Assembly: GCA_963697355.1 (NCBI GenBank)
Contig: CAVONV010000006.1
Span: 1-64,000, forward strand
Source: CAVONV01 sp963697355
GTDB taxonomy: Bacteria; Acidobacteriota; Vicinamibacteria; Marinacidobacterales; DATDRI01
DNA: 64,000 nucleotides
Reading direction: 5' to 3'
Positions 8,031 through 17,388 of this stretch are shown piece by piece. Each line of letters starts with the position of its first letter. The first letter of the stretch is position 1. The notes below the pieces were generated by a model that worked only from the letters and a program-made list of their open reading frames with translations, was not told where the DNA came from and ran no database searches. A program made the translations under genes and the position numbers.

Positions 8031-10451
8031 ATGCATCGAGACTTTCTCTACGCTCTGCGAGTCATCCGGCGAAAGCCCGGCTTCAGCTTGGTGGCGATTC
8101 TGACCTTGGCGCTCGGTTTTGGAGCCAATGCCACCATCTTTACGTTCGTCGACGTGGCCTACTTACGTCCGTTGGCCATCGCAGAACCGGACGGGATCGT
8201 TCACTTCGAAGCGAGTACAAAGGACGAGCTCTATCAGGAGACCTCGAATCCGGACTACCTGGAGTATCGCGATCAGTGCGACGGCTTCCAGGATCTCGCC
8301 GCCGTCGGGAAACGAGGTGCCATCCTGGACGTTGATGGCGAAGCCGAAGCCATCATGGTGTGGCACGTCTCGGGCAATTACTTCTCAATGCTGGATGTGG
8401 ACACTCAAATCGGTCGCCCCCTCAACGAAGAGGATGACAGCCTACAGGTGACCGAGGGTACGGTCGTCATCAGCCACAATCTTTGGCACCGGTATTTTGG
8501 AGGCCAGTCGGACGTTGTCGGTCAACCCATTCGATTGAACGGGCGAAGCCTGACCGTCGTGGGTGTAGCTCCACCCCAATTTCGGGGACTAGACCGTTTC
8601 TTGGATGTGTCGATTTGGATTCCGCTCAACCAGCGTCCGCTCATCGGCGGCGACCGCTACGAGCTTGATACCCGGCGAAGGGAGTGGCTCTCACTGGTGG
8701 GCCGGTTGCGTCCCGACGTGGAGCTTGAAGAGGCACAGGCGCAGGTCACCACGGTGACGGAAAGACTCGCGACTGCCTACCCGGATACCTACAGCGACCG
8801 CCAGATGACGCTGGTGCCGGAAACGGAAAGGTGGCGGGAGAGCATCGCCGACAACGGCATGTATCTCTTGGCCATGGTCGCACTGGTGCTGCTGATCGCC
8901 TGTGTCAACGTTGCCAACCTGATGCTGGGGCATGCTGACGACCGCCGGCGAACTCTGGCTATGCAGGCGGCGTTGGGCGCGGGCAGGGCAAGGCTCGCCC
9001 GGGGCGTTCTGGCCCAGAGTCTTGTGCTGGCGGCTGCAGGCGGCGCGTTGGGTCTGCTCTTGTGCAACTGGCTGAGTTTGTTGCTTCCACTCCTCACGCC
9101 ACAGTCTACCGCCGTCATCTATCCTCAGCTCCAGGTGGACGGACGCATCGTTTTTTTTGTGCTTGCCATGTCTATCATCTCGGCTTTTCTGGCAGGGATC
9201 GTTCCGGCTCTGCGCTCATCACGGCTCGACCTCGTACCCGCCTTGAACGGTACCGAGGCGCACCCTGGGCGATCTCCTCTTACGGTGCGCAGCCTGTTAG
9301 TGATTTCCCAGGTTGCGATTTCCATGGTGCTCCTGAGCTCTGGAGGTCTATTGCTCAAGAGTTTCCTCAACAGTCAGAAGATCGATCCTGGTTTTGATGC
9401 TCGCGGAAACCTCATTTCTTTCGACCTGGTTCCAGGATTCAAGGGTTACGAGGGTCAGCGACTCCACAACTTCTACGAAGAGCTCCGGCAGAGGCTGCAA
9501 TCTCTTCCCGGTGTGAACGATGCCACCTACGCCGCCCGTCTCCCGTTCTGGACCTCGGGCGGGGGCCGCTCCATTGCCGTAGAGGTTCCCAGTTTTGAGA
9601 CGTCGTCGGACGAGACGTCGCGGGTACGTTTCACCTTGGTCGGACCCAACTACTTCCGAACGTTGGGAACCGAAGTGTTTCGAGGCCGCCCAGTGGACGA
9701 GACCGACACACCGGAAAGCGTCAAGGTGGCGGTGATCAACCAGACCATGGCCGAGAAGTTCTGGCCCGGTCAGGATCCGCTGGGACAGATGTTCTTGATG
9801 GGATCGGGGCGCAGCGAGGTGAGGATTATCGGTGTTGCGGAAGACTCACGCATCAACCAGTTGCACGAGGAGCCGGAGTCCTACATGTTCGTCCCCGAAG
9901 CACAGAGGCTCGAAGGGGAGGCCACCTTTGCCTTACGCCTGCGCCCGGGTGCGACGGGCATCATGAGTGACGTCAAAAGGGAACTGGCGGAACTGGATCC
10001 TATGCCGGTTCTCAGAGTGACCACCGTCGACGAGACGATGAAGCGTGTCTTGTCGAGTGAGCGCATGGCGGCATGGCTCGTAGGAAGCCTGGGAGTGCTG
10101 GGCCTGGTATTAGGTGCTGTCGGTCTATATGGTGTGCTGTCACTCGCGGCAGCGAGGCGAATGCGCGAGGCGGGGATTCGCTTGGCCCTGGGTGCCGAGC
10201 GACGTGACGTTTTGATGCTCATCTTGGGCCAGGGCATGTGGCTGTGGCTGGTGGGCACGGTCGTGGGCCTGGTGGCTGCCTCATGGGCGACGCGAATTTT
10301 GACCAGCCGTTTGCACGGAGTCAGCCCATGGGATCCAGGAACTTTTGCGGCAGTCGCGGCACTGCTGGCATCAGTGGCTTTGGTGGCCTGCTATTTTCCC
10401 GCAAAACGAGCGGCATCCATTGATCCCACGAGAGCTCTTCGTTACGAGTGA
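8031..10451 (+). CDS. ADOP-type MacB/FtsX permease (orphan)
   Basis: An 806-residue permease with the acidobacterial duplicated-orphan layout: an N-terminal helix with KPGFSLVAILTLALGFGANATIFTFVD, a MacB-type periplasmic domain, three helices (with LLIACVNVANLMLGHADDRR), then a second periplasmic domain and a second FtsX unit ending SIDPTRALRYE. The ATG has a GGGAGAG ribosome site just upstream. MacB-type permeases transmit ATP-driven movement to the periplasm for export of peptides, lipids or drugs, but no ATPase gene is adjacent. The long N-terminal prefix domain of some relatives is absent here. Substrate unknown. Confidence 0.9.
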   Translation: MHRDFLYALRVIRRKPGFSLVAILTLALGFGANATIFTFVDVAYLRPLAIAEPDGIVHFEASTKDELYQETSNPDYLEYRDQCDGFQDLAAVGKRGAILDVDGEAEAIMVWHVSGNYFSMLDVDTQIGRPLNEEDDSLQVTEGTVVISHNLWHRYFGGQSDVVGQPIRLNGRSLTVVGVAPPQFRGLDRFLDVSIWIPLNQRPLIGGDRYELDTRRREWLSLVGRLRPDVELEEAQAQVTTVTERLATAYPDTYSDRQMTLVPETERWRESIADNGMYLLAMVALVLLIACVNVANLMLGHADDRRRTLAMQAALGAGRARLARGVLAQSLVLAAAGGALGLLLCNWLSLLLPLLTPQSTAVIYPQLQVDGRIVFFVLAMSIISAFLAGIVPALRSSRLDLVPALNGTEAHPGRSPLTVRSLLVISQVAISMVLLSSGGLLLKSFLNSQKIDPGFDARGNLISFDLVPGFKGYEGQRLHNFYEELRQRLQSLPGVNDATYAARLPFWTSGGGRSIAVEVPSFETSSDETSRVRFTLVGPNYFRTLGTEVFRGRPVDETDTPESVKVAVINQTMAEKFWPGQDPLGQMFLMGSGRSEVRIIGVAEDSRINQLHEEPESYMFVPEAQRLEGEATFALRLRPGATGIMSDVKRELAELDPMPVLRVTTVDETMKRVLSSERMAAWLVGSLGVLGLVLGAVGLYGVLSLAAARRMREAGIRLALGAERRDVLMLILGQGMWLWLVGTVVGLVAASWATRILTSRLHGVSPWDPGTFAAVAALLASVALVACYFPAKRAASIDPTRALRYE

Positions 10452-10692
10452 TTTGCGCTCTTCCTGAAGGATAGTTGTTGAGACCGCAAAGGTGGAGGAG
10501 TTATTTCGTCATCGTGTCATTCGATGGCTCGAGGACATGAGAGCTTGTTCATAGTGCGGGTAGACCTCGGCGGGCGACGCCCCGCTTCTTTCCTTCATCT
10601 CTTTGCAGTAATCCTCATCGCTTCTTTTTCCGTGTCCGTCGTTCTTCTGTTCGTTGTAATGGCGTCTGTTTTTTTTCCGCACGTCATCACGC

Positions 10693-11112
10693 CTATTTTG
10701 GCAGTGACCTGAACACCATCTCCGTGAATTGCTCAGGAGAGAAGAAGACCTTTCCCCACTTCGCGTCGAGGTCTGCCGTCGGCGGCGTCTCGAGTATCGC
10801 GGACAGGTCCTTCCCCGTCGCCACATCGCTGACGACGGCCTCCCGGAAGTCCTTGAGCATCCCCAAGTACGTTTCTAAATCCCCCCGGGTCGCCAAAGGA
10901 CCGTGGCCAGGAACGATGCGTGTGGACTCGTCCGCGAGCTGGATGATTCTCTCCACTGCCGCAATCATCCCGTCGATCGTCCCTCCATGCGAGATGTCGA
11001 TGTAGGGATACCCACAGTTGAAGAAAATGTCTCCAGCGTGGATGACATCGGCCGAACGGAATAACACTACCGCGTCGCCATCGCTGTGCGTGATGACCTT
11101 CCTGCACGCGCT
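10693..11112 (-). pseudogene. Metallo-beta-lactamase-fold hydrolase, C-terminal fragment
   Basis: The frame gives THSDGDAVVLFRSADVIHAG, then GDIFFNCGYPYID, RIVPGHGPLATR and a helical tail ending FRSLPK. These are the second half of a metallo-beta-lactamase-fold enzyme: the DGD loop, the metal Asp in AGDIFF and the late His in GHG. The N-terminal half with the HxHxDH motif is absent; upstream of about 11112 the frame reads unrelated residues. The likely reason is replacement of the 5' part by the sequence that carries the next, oppositely oriented lipoprotein gene. A short product from the TTG/ATG-like codons near 11067 could be made but would lack the active site. Confidence 0.6.
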
Positions 11113-11206
11113 CTGCTGTGTCCTTTCCGAAACCTCGACCCGTCTTTCGATGGTGATAAGGAAGATCTTCGCCGCGGTATCTCAGCTCGTGCCGATCGGG
11201 CGTGAG

Positions 11207-12586
11207 GTGCGTCGTACCGCCCTAGACCGGGTCCGTATGATTGTGCTCGGCATGCTCATGCTTACCGGTTGTGGGGCGTCCCCGCAGCCGCTTCATGCAC
11301 AAGTCGCGACTAGCGATTCGCCCATCACGATCACCTACGCCCTGAACGAAAGCCACAGCAACAGCTGGATACAGCAATCCGCCGAAGGCCTGGTGGGTAT
11401 CGTCTACGGGGCCTATGTGCAAGGCGCGGATAGACGAACTGATGCCGGGGACCTGGTCTACAGGACGATACAGCCGGACGGAAGCGTGAGTGAGGAGGTG
11501 GTCGCCACGGAAAAGGGTGTCGACAAGTCCGTTCTACTGTACGATTCCAACTCTCGTTCCCACATCTTCCACGCCAGCTCTGACAACTCCGATCAGGTCA
11601 TCTACTATCTCCACCGAGGCCGAGCCGGCGGGTGGCTCAAAGAGGCGATCGTCAACTTCGCCAATCAAGGCGGGCGGTACATCTATGAGCTCTCTGCGGA
11701 TATCGGCAGGGACGATGCGATCCACCTGCTCGTCCTGAAGTCGCGCTCCAATCCCGACTCTGCCGACTTCTTCGACGCGTATCTGGACAGTCATCTCTAC
11801 CACGTCACGAACGGCAGTGGAAGCTGGATCACCACCCTGATCCACCGATACGACACGTTCTATACCTACGACATGGCCGTAAAGACCCAGAGGCGCCAGG
11901 ACATTGCCGTCGACAACAACGGGTATGCTCACGTCGTCTTCGGAGAGCAGTACAAATTTGATCCGACGAACCCGCATGCGATGGGTGTGCTGCACTACGC
12001 CACGAATAGGTCGTTGTCCGGATGGGTCAGGGAGGTCGCGCTCAAGCCAGAGTCGACGACGGATGACGCCGGGTGGTACCCATCCCTCGCCGTCGACAGA
12101 GCCGGCCAGCCGGTTGTGGCCTCCACCTACATAGCGCGAGTCCCGACGCACTCGGTCAGATACGCTCAGCTATGCTACTCGGTCCGAGTGGGCGAGGGAC
12201 TTTGGGAAACGACGGTCGTTGCCGATGAGGGAGACGGATACTACGGGACGGACGGGCACCACTACACGGGTGCTCTGCCGCATCTCGAGCTCGACCTCGA
12301 CGACACGCCGCACATCGTCTTCTCCGACATTGCCTCTTCCCACGATCCCCAAAACGTCTTGAGCACGGGACAGATCCGGTACGCGGTGCTCCGTGGCTCG
12401 ACGTGGGACCTGTCCACGATATATCGGCAGCCATCTCCTCAGGGCTTCTACCAGGGTCTAGAGATGGCCGGGCAGTGCCTGGTCATTTCAGAGGACGGGA
12501 AGAGAATCCAGGTCGTTGGCCAGGAGCTGAACTCGACTGCCGAGAACGCTTACTCCTGTCGTCTGGTACACGAGGTGATCAAGTAG
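11207..12586 (+). CDS. Putative lipoprotein with beta-propeller-like repeats
   Basis: A secreted protein of about 459 residues. From a GTG at 11207 the N-terminus reads MRRTALDRVR and then a hydrophobic run ending LTGC, a lipoprotein signal with Cys as residue 25 or so; an ATG at 11237 is the alternative. The mature part repeats short blocks of the form DxxGxAHVVFGE, DRAGQPVVAS and LDDTPHIVFSD, each about 60 residues apart, which suggests a six- or seven-bladed propeller. No catalytic motif is visible. Upstream frame extends to 11018 but overlaps the MBL fragment and has no signal character. No operon partner is apparent. Role unknown; ligand binding at the cell surface is a guess. Confidence 0.6.
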   Translation: MRRTALDRVRMIVLGMLMLTGCGASPQPLHAQVATSDSPITITYALNESHSNSWIQQSAEGLVGIVYGAYVQGADRRTDAGDLVYRTIQPDGSVSEEVVATEKGVDKSVLLYDSNSRSHIFHASSDNSDQVIYYLHRGRAGGWLKEAIVNFANQGGRYIYELSADIGRDDAIHLLVLKSRSNPDSADFFDAYLDSHLYHVTNGSGSWITTLIHRYDTFYTYDMAVKTQRRQDIAVDNNGYAHVVFGEQYKFDPTNPHAMGVLHYATNRSLSGWVREVALKPESTTDDAGWYPSLAVDRAGQPVVASTYIARVPTHSVRYAQLCYSVRVGEGLWETTVVADEGDGYYGTDGHHYTGALPHLELDLDDTPHIVFSDIASSHDPQNVLSTGQIRYAVLRGSTWDLSTIYRQPSPQGFYQGLEMAGQCLVISEDGKRIQVVGQELNSTAENAYSCRLVHEVIK

Positions 12587-12653
12587 GGTGAGATAAGGAT
12601 CGAACGGCACTTTTCGACAGCCGCTCTGTAGTGTCGATGAATTGCGTATCAGT

Positions 12654-13139
12654 TTACATCGCGGGTTTCATTCCCATCGCGCGTCGCCATGCGGCCACCT
12701 GACCCAGATGGTCCATCCTGTGCGCGTTCATCATATAGATGACGTGGTCCCCGATCGTCGGGAAGTATTTGTGAGCACCTTCGTCGGGATGTGTCTCGAC
12801 CATCGTGTCTAGATCGATCTTCGGCAGCGCCTGGCTCACGCGCTCGTGATACGAACGAAACTCAGCCGAAAGCTTTTCTTTCGAGGGATTTTGAGTGGGG
12901 TCCGGATCGGGTGGTGTTCCCCCTTGGAATTTCTCGGTCCATCCGTCCGGCGAGCTCGACTCGATGCCGACGAGCTGGCACACGTCGTGTGTTGCTGAGA
13001 CTAGGTGTCCGAGGTTCCAGGCGGGATGATTGATGATCCCGTGGGGTTGCCGGGTCATCTGCTCGGCGGTCAGGTCTTTAACGAGAAGCTTGGCCACCAT
13101 CAAGTTGAGACCGAACGTGAGCGGTATGTGGTTGTTCAT
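12654..13139 (-). CDS. DinB-family four-helix-bundle protein
   Basis: A 161-residue protein of the DinB/YfiT superfamily. The first helix carries LNLMVAKLLVKDLTAEQMTRQP, then HPAWNLGHLV (first metal His region), a middle segment, and IGDHVIYMMNAHRMDHLGQV with the two late His residues typical of the metal site. Members are small metal-binding proteins, some of them bacillithiol, mycothiol or glutathione S-transferases, most of them of unknown substrate. It stands alone, with no operon partner. The ribosome site is weak. Family assignment is firm, specific activity is not. Confidence 0.8.
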   Translation of the reverse strand: MNNHIPLTFGLNLMVAKLLVKDLTAEQMTRQPHGIINHPAWNLGHLVSATHDVCQLVGIESSSPDGWTEKFQGGTPPDPDPTQNPSKEKLSAEFRSYHERVSQALPKIDLDTMVETHPDEGAHKYFPTIGDHVIYMMNAHRMDHLGQVAAWRRAMGMKPAM

Positions 13140-13224
13140 GCAGCCGCCATCATTGGGTTGTTTAGACCGCTTATTATGTACATTTTCGTGGTGGCAACAT
13201 GTTGGAACATAAGCAAGTCACGAG

Positions 13225-13499
13225 ATGAGTGGATCGGCACCTCGTTCTACTCGACGCACTTCCGGCATCAACTCACGGGGGCCGAGAGCTTTTTTAACCT
13301 GGCGTATCTCTACTTCCGTCACCTAGGTGGCTACGAGGAAGCGGAGGCACTCTATCGGCGAGCTCTCGCGATTCGTGAAGAAAGGCTCTCAAAGGATGAC
13401 CCGTCTCTGATCCATGCACTGCAAGAATACGACGACTTTCTCAATGCTCAAGGCCGACATGATGAAGCGGAAAAGCTAGAAGCGCGGATTCGGCAGTAA
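13225..13499 (+). pseudogene. TPR-protein C-terminal fragment
   Basis: The frame encodes about 75 residues of tetratricopeptide repeat, FNLAYLYFRHLGGYEEAEAL followed by YRRALAIREERL and a second, incomplete repeat ending AEKLEARIRQ. This is the usual C-terminus of Kinesin-light-chain-type TPR proteins. In-frame starts exist only upstream, where the frame overlaps the DinB gene on the other strand and loses TPR character. The fragment therefore seems to be what is left of a longer gene. It ends 7 bases from the stop of the convergent TauE gene. Confidence 0.5.
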
Positions 13500-13506
13500 C
13501 GCTCCA

Positions 13507-14232
13507 TCATTGTGCCGACAGTAGGGCCCGCAAAATAACCGATAAGCCGGCGAGAGTCGAGACAACCAGAAGGGCCGTTCGAGTGTATCCGCGATCGACC
13601 ACTGGAGCGATGTAGTTCGAGATGACGAAGCCCATCACGATCGCCGGTAAGAGCATTAGGGCGGCGAGGATCTCTTGGCGACCGAAGCGACCGACGAATG
13701 CGAGTGTCGTGAGGGAAATGAGTAACCCCACGACGAAAAATCCAGCCAGGGTTCCTCGAATGCGGGGACCGCTGTCATCTCGGTAGACAACCACCATCGG
13801 TGGCCCGCCCATGGAGGCCGTCGTTCCCATGAAGCCGGACATCGTGCCTGCACCGAGAAGAGAAATCGGTGTCCGGCGAACTCTCGGACCCCAACCGATC
13901 ATGGCCACGGAGATGAAAACGATGGCACCCACCAGCAAAGTCGTCGATCTTTTCGGAAGCACGGAGAGAGTAGCCGCGCCAATCAACGCTCCCGGGATTC
14001 GGCCGATGAGCGCCCAGGCTATGCCGTGAAGGTCGATGGAATGATGCTCCCGCCTCGCCGTCAGAAGTGTGAGGACGACCGCTGCCGAGAGCAGCGGTGC
14101 CGGGATCAAAGCCGGATTGATGAGGAAGAGAATCGGAGCAGCGAGTATGCCCAAACCAAATCCGACTGAACCTTGGATGGCGGCGCCGAGCAGTACCACG
14201 GCCGACGCGAGCAGAAGCTCGACGAGCGTCAA
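13507..14232 (-). CDS. TauE/SafE-family membrane permease
   Basis: A 241-residue protein of seven or eight membrane helices with the TauE/SafE duplicated pattern: GAAIQGSVGFGLGILAAP in helix one, and MSGFMGTTASMGGPPMVVVY as the matching helix of the second half. This family exports sulfite, sulfoacetate or related small organic anions, and some members are importers. The start appears to be TTG at 14232 with a GGAG-like site upstream; no ATG is better placed. It is divergently placed to nothing and precedes the ADOP gene on the same strand by reading order. Substrate unknown. Confidence 0.85.
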   Translation of the reverse strand: MTLVELLLASAVVLLGAAIQGSVGFGLGILAAPILFLINPALIPAPLLSAAVVLTLLTARREHHSIDLHGIAWALIGRIPGALIGAATLSVLPKRSTTLLVGAIVFISVAMIGWGPRVRRTPISLLGAGTMSGFMGTTASMGGPPMVVVYRDDSGPRIRGTLAGFFVVGLLISLTTLAFVGRFGRQEILAALMLLPAIVMGFVISNYIAPVVDRGYTRTALLVVSTLAGLSVILRALLSAQ

Positions 14233-14312
14233 GGAGATGCTCTCCGCCCGAATCCAGGAGCCCGAGTCTCAGCGACCAATACTGTATGCATTTGACGTTC
14301 TAATGATTCTAG

Positions 14313-16784
14313 CTACTCGTACCGAAGCGCTACCAGCGGATCCACCCGGCTGGCTCGAAGGGCAGGTACCAGGGTCGCTAACAACGCTACGGTCACAAGT
14401 ACCGTCGCGACGCCTAGAAAAGTCGCAGGATCGGCGGCGCTGACACCATAAAGAAGGCTGGACACCATGCTCGTGACCGCAAGAGAAAGCGCGATACCGA
14501 TACCCATTCCAACGCCCACGAGCGTCATGGCTTGTCTGAGGATGAGCTGTAGCACGTCGCGCTGCTGGGCCCCGAGCGCCACACGGAGGCCGATCTCGTG
14601 ATCTCTCTGATTCACGGTGTAGGCCATTACCCCATAGAGTCCGACCGATGCCAGTGCGAGGGCGAGCAGCCCGAGGACCGCCAAAAGAGCGGCGCCCAGC
14701 TTCGGCGCGAAGAGTGACTGGTCGATGACCTCGGAAATCGTCCAGACATTCGTGATTGGAATCTGTGCGGCGAGGGCTTGCACTTCTCGTCGTGCCGCTC
14801 CCAAGACTGCTCCGGGCTCCCCTTCCGAACGCAGATAGAACGTCATTGTATCGTTATAACGTTGTTTCATAGAAAGATACGCGCAAGGTTGGGGTTCCTC
14901 TCCCAATGTCACGATCTTGACTGTCTCTACAATGCCGATGACCTCTTGAAACTTGTCGTCCCCGTAAAACTTGAAGCGCTTTCCCAGAGCATCCTCACCC
15001 GGCCAGAAGCGCTCGGCCATCGCCTCGTTAATGATGGCAACGGGTACCGAATCCTCGCGATCGGCAAGGTTGAACTGGCGGCCGCGGGACACCGTAATGC
15101 CAAATGTATCGAAGTAACCGGGGCCGACGCTGTTCGTCTGAACGATCACACCGGTGCCTTCGTCTTCAGCGCCTTGACCTTCCGGGAAGACGCTTCGGGA
15201 GAAGCCACCGAATAGCGGCAAATTCGAGGCCCAGGCGGCGGAGCGCAAACCGGGAAGGGCTCGGGTTCGCTCGATCACCTGATCGTAGAACTGCTCCGCC
15301 TGCGGTTGATCGAATCCTTGTTGTCCGGGACTCACCGTCATCACTGCCAGTTGCTCTACCTCGAATCCTGGATCCATGTCGCTGGCGCTCGCGAGGCTTC
15401 GCAGGAAGAGGCCACCGGCCACTAGGGAGACAACGGACAGCGCGACTTGCGCGACCACGAGAAGGTTACGAAGGCTCAATCGAGTTTTCCCCTGTCCACC
15501 GGTTCGCGTCTCCTCTTTGAGTGCCTCTACCACGTCCGGTCGTGAAGCGCGAAGAGCCGGAACGAGGCCAAATAGAATGCCCGTGGCGAGCGACACGAGC
15601 AGCGTGAAGCCCAGGACACGTGAGTCCAACGGTAGGTCCAAGTTGACTTGGGCGGCGAATGGGGGGCGCATGGACCAGATGAGACGTCGCCCCCACAAGG
15701 CGACGAACAACCCGAAGATGCCGCCCATCAGTGCGAGCAATGTGGCTTCCGTCAGAAGCTGTCCCATAAGATGACTCCGGCCTGCACCTATCGCCATCCG
15801 GATGGCGACCTCTTTTCGACGCGCCGCAGCTCTGGCGAGAAGCAGATTGGCCACATTGGAACAAGCGATGAGCAACACCAGGCCGACGACCACCATGAGC
15901 ACGGCGCCGCCGAGGACGAGAAAGCCGCGAATACCCGGAAAGATCGTGGCCTCGGCCAGGGGCAAAAGGGCGACGCTTCGACCTCCATTGGGCTCCGGGT
16001 ACTCTTGCTCTAGGGCACTCGCGATGGTCTTCATGTTGGCTTCGGCTTCGTCAATGGAAACACCGGGCTTCAGCCGACCCGCGATATTGGCAAAGAGCAG
16101 GCGTCGGCGCTCGAACCAATCCTGAAATTGGGCGGGAAGAATCTGCCGGTACATCATCGTAGGAACCCAGAAATCCGGGCCGAAGAGAGCACTCAAGCCT
16201 TTGAACCCCTCCGCAGCGATTCCCACAACAGTGAAAGCAGACCCATTCAGTTTTACGGTGGTTCCGACAACGCCAGGATCACTTCCGAAGCGCCGTGCCC
16301 AGAGCCCATGGCTCATCACCGCCACGGGATGCTTTCCCCAAGTTTCGCCTTCTTCCGGCAAGAAGAAGCGGCCCAAGGCAGGACGGATACCCAACAGGTC
16401 GAAGTAATTGCCGGTGACCAACTCCACGAAGATCTGTTCGGGCTCCGAACCCGTGGACAAGCTCACGGGATTTGGAAACGTGTAGGCGGCCAGTGCGGTG
16501 AAGACGTCGTTCTGATCCCGGTAATCTTCGTAGTTCGGATAGGAGGATGGCGCCGTGGCAAAAAAGCCGTTGGCGTTCTTTTCATCCGTCGTGAAAACCG
16601 CAACGAGCTCGGACGTGTTCTCCACGGGGAGCGGATTCAAGAAAAGTGAGTTGATCAACGTGAAGATGGTTGTGTTGGCACCGATCCCCAGGCCCAGGGA
16701 GAGCACCGCGACGAGCGTGAAGCCGGGGCTCTTGAAAAGTGTCCGGAAACTGAAGCGAAGATTCCTCGTGGCTCCCTCTATCAT
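14313..16784 (-). CDS. ADOP-type MacB/FtsX permease (orphan)
   Basis: A permease of 823 residues from the ATG at 16784; an in-frame start at 16838 would add 18 residues without homology. It has FKSPGFTLVAVLSLGLGIGA at the N-terminus, a MacB periplasmic domain, the LLIACSNVANLLLARAAARR helix unit, a second periplasmic domain and a C-terminal FtsX unit with VNQRDHEIGLRVALGAQQRD, ending RVDPLVALRYE. No ATP-binding subunit is next to it. It is one of four such permeases in the window, and its sequence is clearly different from the others, so they are not recent copies. Transported substrate unknown. Confidence 0.9.
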   Translation of the reverse strand: MIEGATRNLRFSFRTLFKSPGFTLVAVLSLGLGIGANTTIFTLINSLFLNPLPVENTSELVAVFTTDEKNANGFFATAPSSYPNYEDYRDQNDVFTALAAYTFPNPVSLSTGSEPEQIFVELVTGNYFDLLGIRPALGRFFLPEEGETWGKHPVAVMSHGLWARRFGSDPGVVGTTVKLNGSAFTVVGIAAEGFKGLSALFGPDFWVPTMMYRQILPAQFQDWFERRRLLFANIAGRLKPGVSIDEAEANMKTIASALEQEYPEPNGGRSVALLPLAEATIFPGIRGFLVLGGAVLMVVVGLVLLIACSNVANLLLARAAARRKEVAIRMAIGAGRSHLMGQLLTEATLLALMGGIFGLFVALWGRRLIWSMRPPFAAQVNLDLPLDSRVLGFTLLVSLATGILFGLVPALRASRPDVVEALKEETRTGGQGKTRLSLRNLLVVAQVALSVVSLVAGGLFLRSLASASDMDPGFEVEQLAVMTVSPGQQGFDQPQAEQFYDQVIERTRALPGLRSAAWASNLPLFGGFSRSVFPEGQGAEDEGTGVIVQTNSVGPGYFDTFGITVSRGRQFNLADREDSVPVAIINEAMAERFWPGEDALGKRFKFYGDDKFQEVIGIVETVKIVTLGEEPQPCAYLSMKQRYNDTMTFYLRSEGEPGAVLGAARREVQALAAQIPITNVWTISEVIDQSLFAPKLGAALLAVLGLLALALASVGLYGVMAYTVNQRDHEIGLRVALGAQQRDVLQLILRQAMTLVGVGMGIGIALSLAVTSMVSSLLYGVSAADPATFLGVATVLVTVALLATLVPALRASRVDPLVALRYE

Positions 16785-16880
16785 GAAACGTCCACCTTGG
16801 AGTGATGACCCGATCAGCTGCACTGACGCGTCAACCACCCGTCAACGCTAACCTCGCAAGATTGCTCCATACTAACTAGG

Positions 16881-16898
16881 CAAGGGGCTCCGCCCTTG
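16881..16898 (-). terminator. Hairpin downstream of the S23 gene
   Basis: CAAGGG and CCCTTG form a six-base stem around a six-base loop. The hairpin lies 41 bases past the stop of the minus-strand four-helix-bundle gene and about 100 bases before the permease start. There is no clear run of T on either strand, so a terminator role is weakly supported. Confidence 0.3.
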
Positions 16899-16927
16899 GT
16901 ATCCCGATATCGAGGCGTCGCCTTGCC

Positions 16928-16955
16928 GGAGTCAGGAGTCAGGAGTCAGGAGTCA
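16928..16955. repeat. Tandem 7-base repeat GGAGTCA x4
   Basis: Four exact head-to-tail copies of GGAGTCA run through the stop codon of the four-helix-bundle gene. On the minus strand the repeat codes for the last residues (PDS) and the TGA. Copy number changes would alter the C-terminus of that protein. It may also mark an edge of a mobile segment. Confidence 0.9.
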
Positions 16956-17313
16956 GAATAGCTTTCGAGTAAGCGTTGAGTAAACGACTGACTTCCTCGA
17001 GGGTGCTCATCAGTGAGTCCGTTTGGCCATACGCAAGGTCTTGCGCTAGGAGCAGATAGTACCGACACTCCTCAATCGACCCCTCGGCAATATTCATAAA
17101 CCTGACTTTGTCGGGCTTGCCTCGTTTCCTAAATCCTTCGGCAACGTTGGCCGGTATGGATACAGCCGCCCGCCGCATCTGCAGGCTCAGCCCATAGGTC
17201 TCCTGCTTGGGGAATGCTTCTGTGAACTTGTAGACCGAGAGCACAAACTCGTGAGCCTTTTGCCAAACCAGCAGATCACGGAAAGTCTTTGCAGGAGGCC
17301 GCTGTGACGTCAT
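16939..17313 (-). CDS. Four-helix-bundle protein (S23 / 23S rRNA intervening-sequence family)
   Basis: A 124-residue protein from the ATG at 17313. It has the S23 family signature: FRDLLVWQKAHEFVLSVYKF, then YGLSLQMRRAAVSIPANVAE, GFRKRG, and a last helix EEVSRLLNAYSKAI. Members form small pentameric four-helix bundles. Some are encoded in intervening sequences of 23S rRNA genes, but most occur as free genes near mobile or diversity-generating elements, with unknown role. The gene is divergent from the 539-residue unknown protein, 75 bases away, and its stop lies in a GGAGTCA repeat array. The frame is open upstream to 17571, overlapping the unknown gene antisense; that extension has no homology to the family. 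Confidence 0.85.
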   Translation of the reverse strand: MTSQRPPAKTFRDLLVWQKAHEFVLSVYKFTEAFPKQETYGLSLQMRRAAVSIPANVAEGFRKRGKPDKVRFMNIAEGSIEECRYYLLLAQDLAYGQTDSLMSTLEEVSRLLNAYSKAILTPDS

Positions 17314-17388
17314 TGACGGACCGCCAAGCTGTGCTGGCGAAGGCGCCCGTGGTGTATGCTTCCAAGCACCACACAAGGAGGTATACCC

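Noticed and set aside
10524..10712. 62-residue hydrophobic plus-strand frame downstream of the first ADOP gene
   Set aside because: Could be a small membrane protein, but there is no ribosome site, and the hydrophobic look comes from a T-rich stretch. Left uncalled.
11534..12151. 205-codon minus-strand frame inside the lipoprotein gene
   Set aside because: Highly biased Val/Arg/Asp content typical of a shadow frame; the plus strand has a signal peptide and repeats.
13005..13224. TPR protein starting at 13005
   Set aside because: The first part is antisense to the DinB gene and has no TPR character; only the last 90 codons are TPR.
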